Part shown: positions 1-11,639 of the stretch, in pieces | Position numbering within the stretch: the first letter of the stretch is position 1 | How the letters are laid out: each line of letters opens with the position of its first letter | DNA from: Orobanche coerulescens | Lineage: Eukaryota; Streptophyta; Magnoliopsida; Lamiales; Orobanchaceae | DNA: 64,000 nt | Assembly (NCBI GenBank): GCA_033398695.1 | Contig: CM065802.1 | Span: 140,602,096 to 140,666,095 of the forward strand | Reading direction: 5' to 3' | Translations under genes and position numbers: made by a program | Notes under the pieces: generated by a model | Told to the model about the DNA's origin: nothing | The model's input: the letters and a program-made list of their open reading frames with translations, nothing else | The model's database searches: none

Positions 1-191
1 GAATCGATTCAATCGATTCACACAATCGGTAATATGATAACGTTCAAAATAATTCGGTCGACCATAATTATTCCAATTAATCAAATTTTCCTTATAAAAT
101 GAAATACCATAAATAATTTTAATCATATTAAATCCAATTTAACATGCGGGAGATTAATTTTTAAGAATACACGGAAAAATCGTGCCGGACA

Positions 192-415
192 GACACGGCC
201 CGTGTCGCCTGACACGGTTGGGTTGTGCCGGCAATGTCCCAGACATTCCAGCCAGACACGGCCGTGTCGCCTGACACGGTCGAGTCACTTCCGGAATCCT
301 GCCGGCCAGGCACGGCCCGTGTCGCCTGACACGGCCGGGTCTGCCTGGCAGTGACTTGGCAGCCTGCCGGACACGGCCGAGTCACCCAGGACACGGTCGA
401 GTCACTCTCGGCCAG
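192..415. repeat. CpG-rich short inverted-repeat array in the leader
   Basis: Three near-identical copies of a 25-26 bp unit begin at 192, 255 and about 309, with degraded copies near 370 and 391. Each unit joins GACACGG to its near reverse complement CCGTGTC and back to GACACGG, so single strands could fold into small hairpins. The spacers are variable and GC-rich, unlike the AT-rich flanks. The layout resembles arrays seen in the LTRs elsewhere in the window, but the motif is different. Confidence 0.8.
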
Positions 416-689
416 ATTACCCTTTTTGTCCAAAAAGTCGTCCGACGACGATTCGGGGCTAGATTTTCGACCGGATATCTAATATCAATATTTTCCGAGT
501 TTCAGATCTTCAATATAAATCATATTTCCCAGAAATTTAAGATTTATATTTAGACATAAACTTACGAAAAATACAATTATTACGAACGAAAAACATATAC
601 CACGATTATGACTAAAATGATTCCAAATCATTCACCATCTAATCGAGCATTCCAAATGCCAATATCGTATATACGATCGCAAGACCTAC

Positions 690-701
690 GCTCCGATACC
701 A
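690..701 (-). other. Primer-binding site of minus-strand Copia element
   Basis: On the minus strand this reads TGGTATCGGAGC, a variant of the initiator-tRNA-Met primer site TGGTATCAGAGC, one base away from the LTR end CCCAACA. It sets the element's orientation as leftward. Confidence 0.75.
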
Positions 702-702
702 C

Positions 703-2709
703 TGTTGGGATTCGGTGCCTAAAACGAAGGCCCAGCGGAAGCGGTAAAACGAAAATTAATTCGATCCGAATCCCTACGAGGATCGATCGAGCTACGTATA
801 TACGAATATATAAAATGAAACACAAGAGATACGAAAAACATACCCTCATAGTCTGTTGATTAAATGGTATCATTCTCTTGAGCTATTCCCCAAGCTTTGC
901 TTGATCTCTACGAATCCAATCCGCTCCAAGCTCTTGGATGATCCAACGCTAAAAGCACCGCGTCTCTACATGCCACGCGCCGGAGAAACGACCGGAATGA
1001 CTAAACATCGTTATCCTCCAAGGATACGGCTAGAACAAGGTTATAAAAGCTATGCAACTCAAGATTAGAACACTTTAAGTGTTTAATCTAGTATCTCTCT
1101 ATCTCACAAATATTTTCTCCAAGAAAAAACTTATGAATGAAGATGAATATGAAGAAGAATGTTATGAAGCCTTAGAAAACCTTTTTCTCTCTCCTTACAC
1201 TTGCCAAAACCGTGATAATCAAAGTATGGGCTTGAAGGATTTGGTCATCACATTTATTCTTATCATATCTCTCCATTTCACCTACCTTTTGACAAAATCA
1301 CCCAAGGGGATATTTTTTCCCCTTGATTGGTCACAAGGCTTGAACCCCACCAAGTGAAGACCAAGACTAATTGAGGGGTAGGTGATTGGGGCGGCCATCT
1401 AGAAGGTGTCGGACGAGTTCGGTCCGTTTCGGACTCCTGTTAGTCCAAACAGATAAATTCCGATTCCGTTCCGATGTATTTGTGTCGATTAATTATTCCA
1501 ATCAATTAATCACATTAAATACATAATAACATAATTAATATCTCCAAAAAATAATTATATCTATGAATTAAATTAATCACTCAGTAATTTATTTAATTCA
1601 TTAGGCTGTAAATCAATTTATCCAATAAATTGATTTAAACATCCAATGTCCCAAATTAGATATCCAATATCTAATATTCATAATGAGATAATAAGCTCGA
1701 TTCATTCCGTCGTCAATCCTATTGCGCGACTCGGTAGGTTCGTCTCAGTCATCAATGGGAGGAATCAAAGAGTAGTAGCACCACCTAGCGAGCCTGGCGG
1801 CCTACACTGTACCCCAACTGAGAACGAATGATGGGATCATTCAAGAACCATTCTGTCGTGAATACTCGTAAATGTATAAACCCTTCTTTCAAATGTCCCG
1901 ATCAAGTTATAGGGTCACGCCAAGAAACCCTATCTCAGCATTGACGCTATGCATGTGTTAATGCAAATCGAGATCATCGAGCTGTCGTGTATCTAATACA
2001 AATAGCTCCAATGCTTTGGCCAAAGACTTATGATCTCATCTGCCAATAACCGCATAGGACATATAACCCGCTCACTAACGGGAGAAAGAATTCTATCTTG
2101 GTATTCAGTAGGACCTGCTACTTGTTCGTCAAGATGCACGTCGAGGTTGACCCCCGCCTTCCGGTTTACAGGGTCGAACTGCTCTAATAAAAATCTTGAC
2201 GTCACAAGCACATCCCTACTAAATCCTCAAGTCGAAGGTTCACGAATACCTATCACAACCTTTTGATTCTGTCATTGACTGTCCCGGAGTGAAATCCGTG
2301 TGACGAATCGAGGGTGAGTAGGTTCTAGTATACTAATCCAATTAGCATACCTATAACGTGTGCTCCCACTAACCATTAGCGTTCGACAAACACTCTCCAT
2401 GTCAAAGAACACGTCATACAAGTCTTCACATAAACTTAACGCCCAGTCAAGTTTCATCGACTTGCGAACGATTAAGTATTTGAGCTATAAACCTTTCCAG
2501 TGCCGACCCCCTTATCCAATAAGGAGTGCAACGTTTTGCTTTTAAATACACGGACTAGTTTCTATATGTATATTTACGAGTTAGGAATGCCAGTAACTAC
2601 CAGTAAATAAAGAAACATCCAATGCCTTATATTAGTGATTTACATAATTACAAGTACAATGCCCTCACCCAACATCCTCTGAGTGGCATTCGAGGGCATA
2701 CTCCCAACA
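703..2709 (-). mobile_element. LTR of a minus-strand Copia-type retrotransposon
   Basis: The segment starts TGTTGGGA and ends TCCCAACA, perfect 8-bp inverted ends with the TG...CA rule, and is next to a minus-strand primer-binding site. Length is 2007 bp. It therefore reads as the 5' LTR of an element running left. The base immediately right (2710-2714, TGGAG) is the candidate target duplication; its partner would be off the window. Several short open frames exist but none resembles a protein. Bases about 2250-2457 are clearly related, though diverged, to 53944-54148. Confidence 0.7.
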
Positions 2710-2969
2710 TGGAGGACCAGTGGACGTAGATGGGTTTACCTCGAACCACTTAAAACTCTATGTTATTTACCTTCTGCCTTTATTGTTTTATTTACTGTGA
2801 TTTATACAGGTATACATTGCAAAACCCTGTATGCACTAAGCAAACAGGAGAAAGCCTATTTACAGCAACTCACTTAAAGAAACTTCCGCTACGCACTCAC
2901 ATTAGAAAACCGTACAACTTGTTGTACTATTACTTTCCAAGCTCTATACTGTATACTTAGTGGCCAACA
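2710..2969 (+). mobile_element. 3' part of the 5' LTR of a Sirevirus-like Copia element
   Basis: This 260-bp piece ends in CCAACA two bases before a canonical primer-binding site, so it is the U5 end of the plus-strand LTR. Its start is the insertion edge of the minus-strand LTR at 703-2709; the remainder of this LTR must lie beyond the left edge of the window. Confidence 0.7.
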
Positions 2970-2971
2970 AG

Positions 2972-2983
2972 TGGTATCAGAGC
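2972..2983 (+). other. Primer-binding site (tRNA-Met type) of the Sirevirus-like element
   Basis: TGGTATCAGAGC, a perfect match to the usual primer-binding site of plant Copia elements, two bases after the LTR end CCAACA. gag begins about 95 bp downstream. Confidence 0.9.
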
Positions 2984-3076
2984 GGTTGATTCTAAAAAGA
3001 ATCATTCGTATTTTTAACCAAATCAGATCCAAAAACACTTGTTTTTTAAAATAGTTTTATCTTTCCTACTTTCTCT

Positions 3077-5193
3077 ATGGATATCTCAATGGTAAACAAG
3101 ATTCCTATGTTTTCAATTAACGAGTTTGATGACTAGGGAATCAGGAAGGATCCCATCTTACTGCCATGCATGAGGAGATGATATTTGTCATCCAAGATGG
3201 CCCTATAAAGATAATGATGGTTAATCCTGCCACAAGGATAGAATGACAACCTCATGCTGAAATGCTCGAGAAGGAGCATGAGCAATGGACTATAGACGAT
3301 CGCAAGCATGCGAACCTCGATAATTTTGCTAAGAATGCACTGTTTGTCACTCTTGACAAAGGCACATTCTCGAAGTTAAAGAGCTGTAAGACAGTCAAGG
3401 AAATCTGGGAGAAACTCAAGATGATTTGTGAGGGAACTGAGCTCTCAAAATAAAATAAGATTTCAAAACTCACTCAGCAAATTGAATCATTTGAAATGAA
3501 ATATTCCAAAACTCTTGAGGATCTTGACCTCAGATTCACTGGCATTGTCGGTGATCTTGAAGCATTGGGTAAAGTGTATACCCAAAAGGAGAAAAACTTG
3601 AAAATCGTTAGATCACTCCCTGCCCGATGGGACATTAAGACTACAGCTATGCGTGTGTCATGTAATCTTAATGATATTTCTACTTTTGACCTCTTCTCTG
3701 ACCTCAAAGCTTTCGAGTATGATATTGACAGGAAAGAGAAGGCCGAAGAGTCACCTGCTAAGACTACAGAGCTAGCCGCTGTATCTAACAGGAGACATAG
3801 AACACCCAGCACATGGTCTGCCCACTAGACTGTTGACAGTGATGATGATATCCTGTCACAAGATGAAATGGCCCTTCACATGCACAAATTCAAAAAGCTC
3901 ATCAAATAGTTTGGAAAGACTCCCTACAAGCCCAAGTCTTTTCACAAGGTAAGTTCCGAATCTTCTCCTTCTGGTGATTCTAACTTGTGCTACAACTGTA
4001 GGAAACCCGGGCACTATGCGAATAAGTGTCCGCACCCAAAAGTCCAAAAGTTGCCGGAAGCCGAGCAACAAGAAAAGGATGAAAGGAGGCGTGCTTGGAA
4101 AAAACAAGCTTAAGGCCCTGATTGGCGAATCAGAAGCCTCGCCGCATCAACCAAGACCGGGGAGTGTCTTCAGGCAGTCACTGACAGTGACTCATCTGAT
4201 TATGAGCTCGAAGATAAAGCTTATATGTGCTTTATGGCCAAAGAAATAGAGGACAACGAAGACAGCGATGATGATGTAAGCTCAACATCAACTACTCCTA
4301 TAAGTGCATCTCATACCTTTGAAAACATGATGAATGAATTTAAAAACATTCAAAAGTCCCATGAGACACTGAAACAAGAAAACATACAACTCCCAATTTC
4401 TAACTTAGAGCTGAAAGAAGAAAATGACTTGCTGAAAAATAACTACGAAAATATGTCCATCGATTGTGAAAACAGCAAAGTCACACTTGAAAAACTCATG
4501 GAGAGCAATCATCAACTTTCCCACGATCTAAACGAGACTAAGTCTCATAATGAGAGAAAAACAAATGATTTCGCACTACTCGAAGCCAAAGTGAAAACTC
4601 TCGAGAAACGAAAAGGAGAATTAGAGACAATCTTGAAATCATTCGAGAAATTCTCAAAATGAATGGAAGAAATTCTAAGCACCGGGCAACGTGCTCATGA
4701 TAAAAGTGGCTTAGGATACAACTCATTCTCTAACAAAGGAAAAACTAGTACACTATTCGTAAGGAGTGTCGAACCCATTCCTGTTCCTGAAGAGGCCCTG
4801 AGTCCCATAAAGGTAACAGTTGCCCCGCGTATAGCAAAGGATGCGATTCCGCCACCATGTTCATATCACAGACAGCGGAAACCTCAGCCTCCCAGACCTG
4901 TATGGCGTAACCAACAGCATGCTCCCCGAGCATATCAGAAGCGCGAACAGCTATTCATAAAGAAGGCTGTATCTAAATATCAAAGGTCTGTACAGCAGTA
5001 CTTCCAACAGTACAGTGCGTCTAGATATTGGATACAGGAGCCCCGTTATCCATCAAGAAAGTAGGTCGTCGCGCAATATCTGCAAAAACTTTGGGAATCC
5101 AACTGGAGACCCATGAGGCAAGCTGTAAGGCCTAAGAAATAACTCCGCCTTCAAGACGGCATTCGTACTGGAATAATAATAATAACCCTCGAT
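3077..5193 (+). pseudogene. gag: Copia (Sirevirus-like) gag, decayed
   Basis: Gag forms the capsid of the retrotransposon particle and binds its RNA. From the ATG at 3077 the frame hits a stop after about 18 codons (FSINEFDD then stop) and is repeatedly interrupted after that. Recognisable parts, in order, are a UBN2-type capsid region (3262-3830, with KEIWEKLKMICEGTE), a zinc knuckle CYNCRKPGHYANKC at about 3989-4030 (CX2CX4HX4C intact), an acidic linker, a long coiled coil at 4320-4660, and a proline/arginine/glutamine-rich tail at 4760-5064. The long coiled-coil extension after the knuckle is typical of Sirevirus Gag. The gag-protease junction at 5194 is split by the nested element and resumes at 9819. 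Confidence 0.85.
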
Positions 5194-5344
5194 TTTACTA
5201 TTGGAGTATTATATTCCATATAATCATAAATTGGTTTTGATGATGAATTGTCATTAGATCCAAAATAAAAAAGGAATCAATAAGATGAAGCCAAAACAAC
5301 AGAGGAGTCGAAGACATTCGAAACAGACCTCAAAATTCACCTGA

Positions 5345-5850
5345 TGACTTATCGCACGCTACACAGTGAGATAAACGCACGCTAAGAGAGTCACCTGATG
5401 TCTCACCTGAAGAGTCACCTGATGGATAACGTACGCAACACAGTGGAAAAAACGCACGCTAAATGACTGAGTTAGCGCACGCTACAGATGAAGGCTAACG
5501 CACGCTAATGAAGGAATATATCCATTGTAAAGAATTTCAACACGAAGATCAAACGGTCATTTGTGACGTATGCAGTGACAACAGATAGTGCACGCTATGA
5601 AGAATACTTAGCACAAGCTAAGTTTAAATTATGTCCGTTGGACTGAAGACTTTCAGCATTCAGACCATTGTAAAGAAGACCAGATAGAGCACACTAAGAG
5701 TGAAAGTTAGCGCAGGCTAATGAAAGAGGCAGAAGCTACTGGACTGCAGATAAGAGCAGTTAACGTACGTAACCATGTAGATTAACGTACGTAATAAGGT
5801 TTAGTGCACGCTAAAGAAGAGAAATAGCGCATGCTAATTAAGGCACACAG
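5345..5850. repeat. Array of GCGCACGCTA / AACGTACGTAA near-palindromes in LTR U3
   Basis: About fifteen copies of short CpG-rich near-palindromes of the form TAGCGCACGCTA, TTAACGTACGTAA and their C-to-T derivatives (such as GCACACTAA) are scattered at irregular 20-60 bp spacing. The array ends about 25 bp before the TATA box. The 3' LTR has the matching array at about 8698-9190. The same motif family occurs in three other, otherwise unrelated, LTRs of this window. Confidence 0.85.
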
Positions 5851-5875
5851 TAATGGCTAGTTGAGCCTTTGAGCC

Positions 5876-5883
5876 TATAAATA
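5876..5883 (+). promoter_or_regulatory. TATA box of the nested Copia 5' LTR
   Basis: TATAAATA, preceded by the CpG motif array and conserved in the 3' LTR at 9226-9233. Its location in a U3-like position fits the RNA polymerase II promoter of an LTR. Confidence 0.7.
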
Positions 5884-6465
5884 CCAAGTCATTTGGTATC
5901 ATTCAACAAAACAACTCAGAGGAGATCATACATACGTTTGATATCGTTGTATACATTATTGTTGTTGTATTTGTGCTTAAATGAAAAGTGTTTGAGTGTT
6001 CATACACGAAAACATACACGAGAGGAAAGATATGGATTGTAGATTGATTCGGTGTTATTAGGATCGTTAATCCAGCATTATTAGAATCATATCTAAATCC
6101 AAGTGAGGTTTGTCTATTACCCATCGAAAGCTAGATAGGTTGCTTCCTTGTCCGATAGAAAAAGAAACCGGTTTATCTTGGACCGACATAAAGACAAGAG
6201 TGTAACGGTTTATCTCGGACTGATAGAAGACGAGATTGTAACAGTGTCCCTCGGACCGATAGAAGACGAGGCACAGATGTTGATCTTAAACCTAAGGAAA
6301 AAGATACGAATAGAGGACGTAGGCCCGTTTGGCCGAACATCTATAAATCTTGTGTCGTTTACTTTACGCAAGTTAATTATGGTTCTACAACGCAAAAGAG
6401 TTTGAGAACTCTATTATACTTCGCGTAAATTTCAAACGGCGCAGGTTCCAAAATTTCTCAACAAT

Positions 6466-6477
6466 TGGTATCAGATC
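6466..6477 (+). other. Primer-binding site of the nested Copia element
   Basis: TGGTATCAGATC, ten initial matches to the tRNA-Met primer site, two bases after the 5' LTR end. Confidence 0.85.
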
Positions 6478-6523
6478 GGGTATCCATAAAAATCGGCTTA
6501 ACATCCGAGGGGAAGACGATCCC

Positions 6524-8053
6524 ATGGCGTTTCAATTTCCCCTGATCGAAGGTCTTGCTCTAAATTAACCTCTATTTTTGGACGAATGGAATTACATGAC
6601 TTGGAAGAAAAAGATGTCGATCGTCATTCGTGCCTATGATATAGAAATCTGGATGATCATCTGTCTTGGCACGAAAGGTCCAACTAAATCCGATGGGTCA
6701 CTTGAGAGCTTCGAAGAGTACAATGACGAGGATTGGAAGAACGGTCACCTCAATTTTAAGGCCACTCAACTTTTATATTGTGCCTTAAATCCATAGAAGG
6801 TCAACCGTATCTCTTCGTGTGAAAGTGCCAAAGAAATTTGGAAAATTCTTGAAATCACACACGAGGGAACAACTCAAGTCAAGGAGACGAAGATTAATAT
6901 GCTTCTCCATGACTACGAGTTATTCATGATGAATGGTGATAACCAACATGTTCGGCCGATTATAGGTCATCACCAATGGACTTGCTTCGTTCGGGAAACC
7001 GCTATCGAGTAGTGAAAAAGTCAAGAAAATCTTACGATCACTACCTAGTGAATGGGACGACACCGTGACGGTGATCATGGAATCTAAAGATCTCAACACG
7101 CTCGACTTTAGCGCCCTTATAGGTTCGCTAATAAATTATGAAATTGTTCTAAAATCACGAAGTGTCAAGCCAAAGACGAAATAAAGAACTATAGCTTTGA
7201 AAGCTAAGATGTCAAGAAAAGAAGAAATTTCGGTGGACGAAGATGACGACGAATTTGCATATTATGCCAAAAATATTAATTAGTATCAAAACTTATTGAA
7301 CCGGAGAAGGAAGGACATCAAACAGGGGAATCTAAGAAATTCGACAACAACTGTCGAAACTATGGTAGACGAGGCCACTTTGCTAAAAATTATTGAGGCT
7401 CAAATCCTAAGAAAGATGTTCTCATAGCCACGTGGAGTGACGAAGAGGAAGACGGTGAATTTATTCAAAATAACTTAGCACTCATGGCAAGGAGTTCATT
7501 CGATGAAAGCAATGTCGAAAGCCAGGTTAGTACCTCGTCTCACGATGAATTATTTGAAGAATTCAAACTTTTACCTACCGATTTTCAAAATGTTTTACTC
7601 AATAATAAATCCCTCAAATCGAAAATTAAAATGTTGGAAACCGAAATTTCTCAAATAAAAGGAAAAGGGAAGTTTTAGAACCCGATCATTCTAAATGCCT
7701 TGAAGTTGAAAATAAATTAAGGAATGATCTTTCAAAAGTTCAAAATGAACTTAAAATTTTAACGAATAAATTGTCTTGCGGAAATGACAAGTTTGAACAA
7801 ATTCTTTCCGTTCAAAAATACTCTTTAAATAAACAGGGGTTAGGAACCGCATAATAAAACCGAATCCTTAAACTTTAAAATACCCCATTGCGACAAATGT
7901 TTAAAACTTGGGCATCACATTTCGAATTGCAAAAGCCCACGACGGACGATAAATTAAGAAAATTTAGATTCCTAAAGGAACCACAATACTAAATATTATC
8001 TATATTTCAAAAGAAAAACCAACTCTTGGTTGGATACCCAAAAATAAAAATTA
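6524..8053 (+). pseudogene. gag: Gag of the nested Copia element, decayed
   Basis: The likely start is the ATG at 6524 (MAFQFPLIEG); a stop follows after 14 codons, and the frame is broken several more times. Recognisable blocks are WNYMTWKKKM at about 6587 (the capsid N-terminus of Copia Gag), a UBN2-like section to about 7160 (ILRSLPSEWDD), a degraded zinc knuckle near 7352 in which two cysteines read as tyrosine (CRNYGRRGHFAKNY), a lysine/glutamate-rich coiled coil (7484-7830), and a second, intact knuckle CDKCLKLGHHISNC near 7888-7929. It ends with GWIPK, the motif that normally borders protease, but no protease follows. Two knuckles and a long coiled coil again suggest Sirevirus relatedness. 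Confidence 0.8.
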
Positions 8054-8547
8054 ATATATTTCAATCAATTGGTATTTTGATAATTTATATTTTTAACAAT
8101 TGATATTTAACTCAGGGGGAGTTACTATTTTTTAAAATGGGAAAATCTGTTTTTCAGGAGGAGTTTTACCCATAAATTGTCATATTTAATTATTAATCAA
8201 TTTTCTATATTAATTATTGCACTTTTTGATTATGACAAAAAGGGGGAGAGAGTATGAGAAAGGGGGAGAATGTCGATGAAAATGATGGAAAAAGGAGAAT
8301 ACGAGTCATGGAAGAACGACGAGAAAAATAAAAACAATATTACGATCATGAAAGGGGGAGAAAATAGAAAAAGAAGAAAGAGGAAAGAATAAAAGAAGTA
8401 GTTGAAAAGGAGAAAAGAAAAGATGGGGAGAAGAAAACTAACGAAACGGACAAAGCCGAAAACTTTGATTCGTAAATTGTTTTAATCTTGCAGGTATAAA
8501 AATCCCATCGAAGGTTGTTGTTTTGTCATCATCAAAAAGGGGGAAAT
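8054..8547 (+). other. Purine-rich non-coding 3' region and polypurine tract of the nested element
   Basis: Between the end of gag and the 3' LTR there is only strongly purine-biased, non-coding sequence with repeated GGGGGAG runs (for example near 8115, 8232 and 8350). The last run, AAAAAGGGGGAAA at 8534-8546, directly abuts the 3' LTR and is the expected plus-strand primer (polypurine tract). Confidence 0.75.
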
Positions 8548-9813
8548 TTTCGGAGTATTATATTCCATATAATCATCAATTGGTTTTAATGATGAATTAT
8601 CGTTCAATCCAAAACAAAATAGGAATCAATAAGACGAAGCCAAAACAACGAAGGAGTTGAGGACATTCGAAACAAACCTGAAAAGTCATTTGATGACTTA
8701 GCGCACGCTACATAGGAAGATTAACGCACATTAAGAGAGTCACAAGATGTCTCACCTGAAGAGTCCCTGGTAGATAATGTATGCAACACAGTGGAAACAA
8801 CGCATGCTAAATGACTGAGTTAGCGCACGCTACAGATGAAGGCTAACGCACGCTAACGAAGGAATATATATGTTGCAAAGAATTTCAACACGAAGATCAA
8901 ACGGTCATTTGTGACGTATGCAGTGACGAACAGATAGCACATGCTATGAAGAATACTTAGCGCATGCTAAGGTTAAATTATGTCTGTTAGACAGAAGACT
9001 TTCAGCATTCAGACCGTTGTAAAAGAAGACCAGATAGCGAATGCTAAGAGTGAAAGCTAGCGCATGCTAATGAAAGAGACAGAAGCTACTGGGTTGAATA
9101 TAAGAGCAGTTAACGTACGTAACCATGCAGATCAACGTACGTAAGAAGGTTTAGCACATGCTAAAGAAGAGAAATAGTGCACACTAATGAAGGAAGGCAG
9201 TAACAACTACTTGAGCCTTTGAGCCTATAAATACCAAGTCATTTGGTATCATTCAACACAACAGCTCAGATGAGATCATACATACGTTTGATATCATTGT
9301 ATACATTATCGTTGTTGTATTGGTGCTTAGTTGATAAGTGTTTGAGTGTTCATACACAAAAACATACACGAGAGGAAAAATGAGTATTGTAGATTGATTC
9401 GGTGTTATTAGGATCATTGATCCGGCATTATTAGAATCATATCTAAATCCAAGTGAGGTGTGTCTAGTACCCATCGAAAGCTAGATAGGTTACCTCCTTG
9501 TCCGATAAAAAAGGAAAACCGTTTATTTTGGACCGACATAAAGACAAGAGTGTAACGATTTATCTTGGACTGATAGAAGACGAGATTGTAACGGTATCCC
9601 TCAGACTGATAGAAGACGAGGCGCGGAGGTTGATCTTAAGCCTAAGGAAAAAGATACGAAGAGAGGATGTAGGCACGTTTGGCCGAACCTCTATAAATCT
9701 TGTGTTGTTTACTTTCTGCAATTTAATTACGCTTCCGCAACGCAAAAGAGTTTGAGAACTCTATTATACTTCGCATAAATTTCAAGCGGCGAAGGTACCA
9801 AAATTTCTCAACG
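8548..9813 (+). mobile_element. 3' LTR of the nested gag-only Copia element
   Basis: Second copy of the 5199-6463 LTR. The motif array (about 8698-9190) and the TATA box (9226-9233) are both kept. It is followed by the target duplication TTTAC at 9814-9818, after which the outer Sirevirus gag-pol resumes. Confidence 0.93.
9226..9233 (+). promoter_or_regulatory. TATA box of the nested Copia 3' LTR
   Basis: TATAAATA in the same context as the box in the 5' LTR. Transcription from here would read into the outer element's pol remnant. Confidence 0.65.
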
Positions 9814-9818
9814 TTTAC

Positions 9819-11560
9819 ATGCATAATAATTTAGGTTACAGTGACTACATTCCTGCCCCATGTCGACATCGCAAAAACAAATAAAAAGTAACCTACAGCA
9901 AGCCAATTGTTGTCAGGCAAATTTAGGTACCAAAAGGAACTAACATACAAGGTCCCAACAATCAAAGGGGATCTAAATCTACTTGATTTTTTTGCTTACA
10001 GGACATCAAAGAGAAGGACATCTGGTAATTCGATAGCGGATGTTCTCGGCACATGACAGGAGATATCAGCAAAATGTCAGATTATGTAGAAGGTCACGGT
10101 CCAAAAGTGTGCTTCGATGATAAATCCGAAGGGAGAACAAGAGGGAAGGGAACCCTACCTGTAGGAAAGTTCAAAGTTACCGATGTAACTTATGCTGAAG
10201 GCTTACAGTATAATCTACTTAGTATCAGCCAGTTCTGTGACAAGCAGTTCATGGTGAAATTCTATATAGATCACTGTAGAGTGAATAACAGTCTGACCAA
10301 AGAAGTTGTGCTCACAGGAAGCAAGTCAGGTAACATGTATATTGCTGACTGGAATCCTACGAGCTCCACTATTCCATGTTTTGTTGCCAAATGCACTGCA
10401 GATCAAAGCTGGCTATGACACAAAAGTATGTCACACATCAACTTCAAGACGATCAACAAGCTCGCCAGACAGGGAATGGTTAGAGGTTTGCCCGATGTGT
10501 CATTCCAAAAAAACAGCATCTAACGACCCTGTCAGAAACGCAAACAAGTCAAAACCACACTGAAAAGCAAATCATACCTATCCACTCACAGAGTTCTGGA
10601 TATACTACATATGGATCTCTATGATCCTGTAGACCCTGTAAGTTTGGGAGGTAAGAAATATTGTCTAGTTATTGTTGATGATTTCTCCAGGTATGCTTGG
10701 ACAATATTTCTGAGCAAGAAGAAAGAAACCACAAAAAATCTACCCGAGCACCTGAGAAAGCTTCAGAATGAGAAAGGATTGAGTATCGTGTCCATTCATT
10801 CCGACAGGGGTACTGAATTTACTAACCGCATTAAAGAGCATTACTGTTCGGACAATGGGATACATCACGAATACTCTGCAGCCTAGACTCCTCAACAAAA
10901 TGGTGTTGCCGAGCGAAAGAACAGGATGCTCAAGGAGGCCAAAAGAACCATGATCGCCGCAAGCAAGTTGCCGCAGCGTTTATGGGGTGAAGCAACAAAT
11001 ACAGCATGATATACACAAAACTGCTGTATTATCAACAAGCATCACAACAGAACAGTCTATGAGGTATGGAATAATAGAATTCCGATGGTTTCATATTTTC
11101 ACATCTTTGGATGCCGATGCTATGTTCTGAATAATGGAAAAGGTCAACTCAAGACTTTTGACGAGAAGTCGGATGAAGGGATATTTGTAGGATATCCCTC
11201 TGTCAGTAAGGCTTCCAGAATTTTTAACAAAAAGAAGCTGAAAATCGAGGAATCTGTACATGTAGTGTTCGATGAACCTCACCATGATCCTATAAGAGTA
11301 GAAGACTTAACCCAGAATATCTAAACAATTTCTATCAATGACCCTCCAACTCCAATAGAGCCTGTCGTAGGCTTAGAGATTAACCCCGCAGCTATAAGAA
11401 CAGAAGTAGTTGAAGTTGATGCTGTACAAGCTGAAACTACAGCACCTCAAGATACAGTACGAGACGCAGAACTAGAACCCAACAGGAGATGGCTTAGAGA
11501 TCACCCTCAGGAGTTAATAGGAGACATTGATGTCGGTGTAACCACTTGAAGAAGAATACA
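9819..11560 (+). pseudogene. pol: Copia protease, pre-integrase and integrase remnant
   Basis: This continues the gag-pol frame broken at 5194. A WVPK-like gag end is followed by a protease core reading FDSGCSRHMTG at about 10030 (Asp of the DSG active site kept, with a stop just before it). A GAG_pre-integrase block follows (YNLLSISQFCD at about 10210). The integrase core runs from about 10530 to 11320, with the first Asp in HMDLYDP (10611), the second in HSDRGTEF (about 10797) and the catalytic Glu in NGVAERKNR (about 10910), so the D,D,E triad is visible. At least five in-frame stops and frame changes break it. These enzymes would cut the polyprotein and integrate the cDNA in an intact copy. 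Confidence 0.88.
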
Positions 11561-11639
11561 GGGTACACAAGGAACTGTACTGTGTGCGCAAGAAGAATCC
11601 AACTCTGGAAAATCTCCATTTCCTGTCTGGAAATCTCAG

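Larger units (their letters stand above)
1..702 (-). mobile_element. Internal leader of a minus-strand Copia-type element, cut by the window edge
   Basis: This stretch lies on the internal side of the minus-strand primer-binding site at 690-701, so it should be the 5' leader of the element whose LTR is 703-2709. It is AT-rich apart from the CpG-rich array at 192-415. I see no gag motif on either strand; the short open frames contain the array and look accidental. The rest of the element, including its other LTR, would lie left of position 1. Assignment rests on position relative to the LTR and primer site, not on coding homology. Confidence 0.5.
5199..6463 (+). mobile_element. 5' LTR of the nested gag-only Copia element
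   Basis: Matches 8548-9813 along its whole length, with scattered substitutions. It contains a motif array, then a TATA box at 5876-5883, and ends CTCAACA just before the primer site. Short open frames at 5903-6405 are mirrored in the 3' LTR but resemble nothing and are ignored. Confidence 0.93.
5199..9813 (+). mobile_element. Nested gag-only Copia retrotransposon with two LTRs
   Basis: A complete LTR element of 4615 bp interrupts the gag-pol frame of the surrounding Sirevirus. It has two LTRs of 1265 and 1266 bp, a tRNA-Met primer site, a decayed gag with zinc knuckles, purine-rich sequence and a polypurine tract, but no protease, integrase, RT or RNase H. The target duplication TTTAC is perfect at 5194-5198 and 9814-9818. 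The LTR tips are worn: TATT and TTTC where TGTT is expected, and AACA versus AACG at the other end. It must have depended on enzymes from another element. Confidence 0.93.

Noticed and set aside
192..415. CRISPR-like repeat array of 25-bp units
   Set aside because: Only three good copies, unequal spacing, internal palindromes, plant retroelement context and no cas genes.
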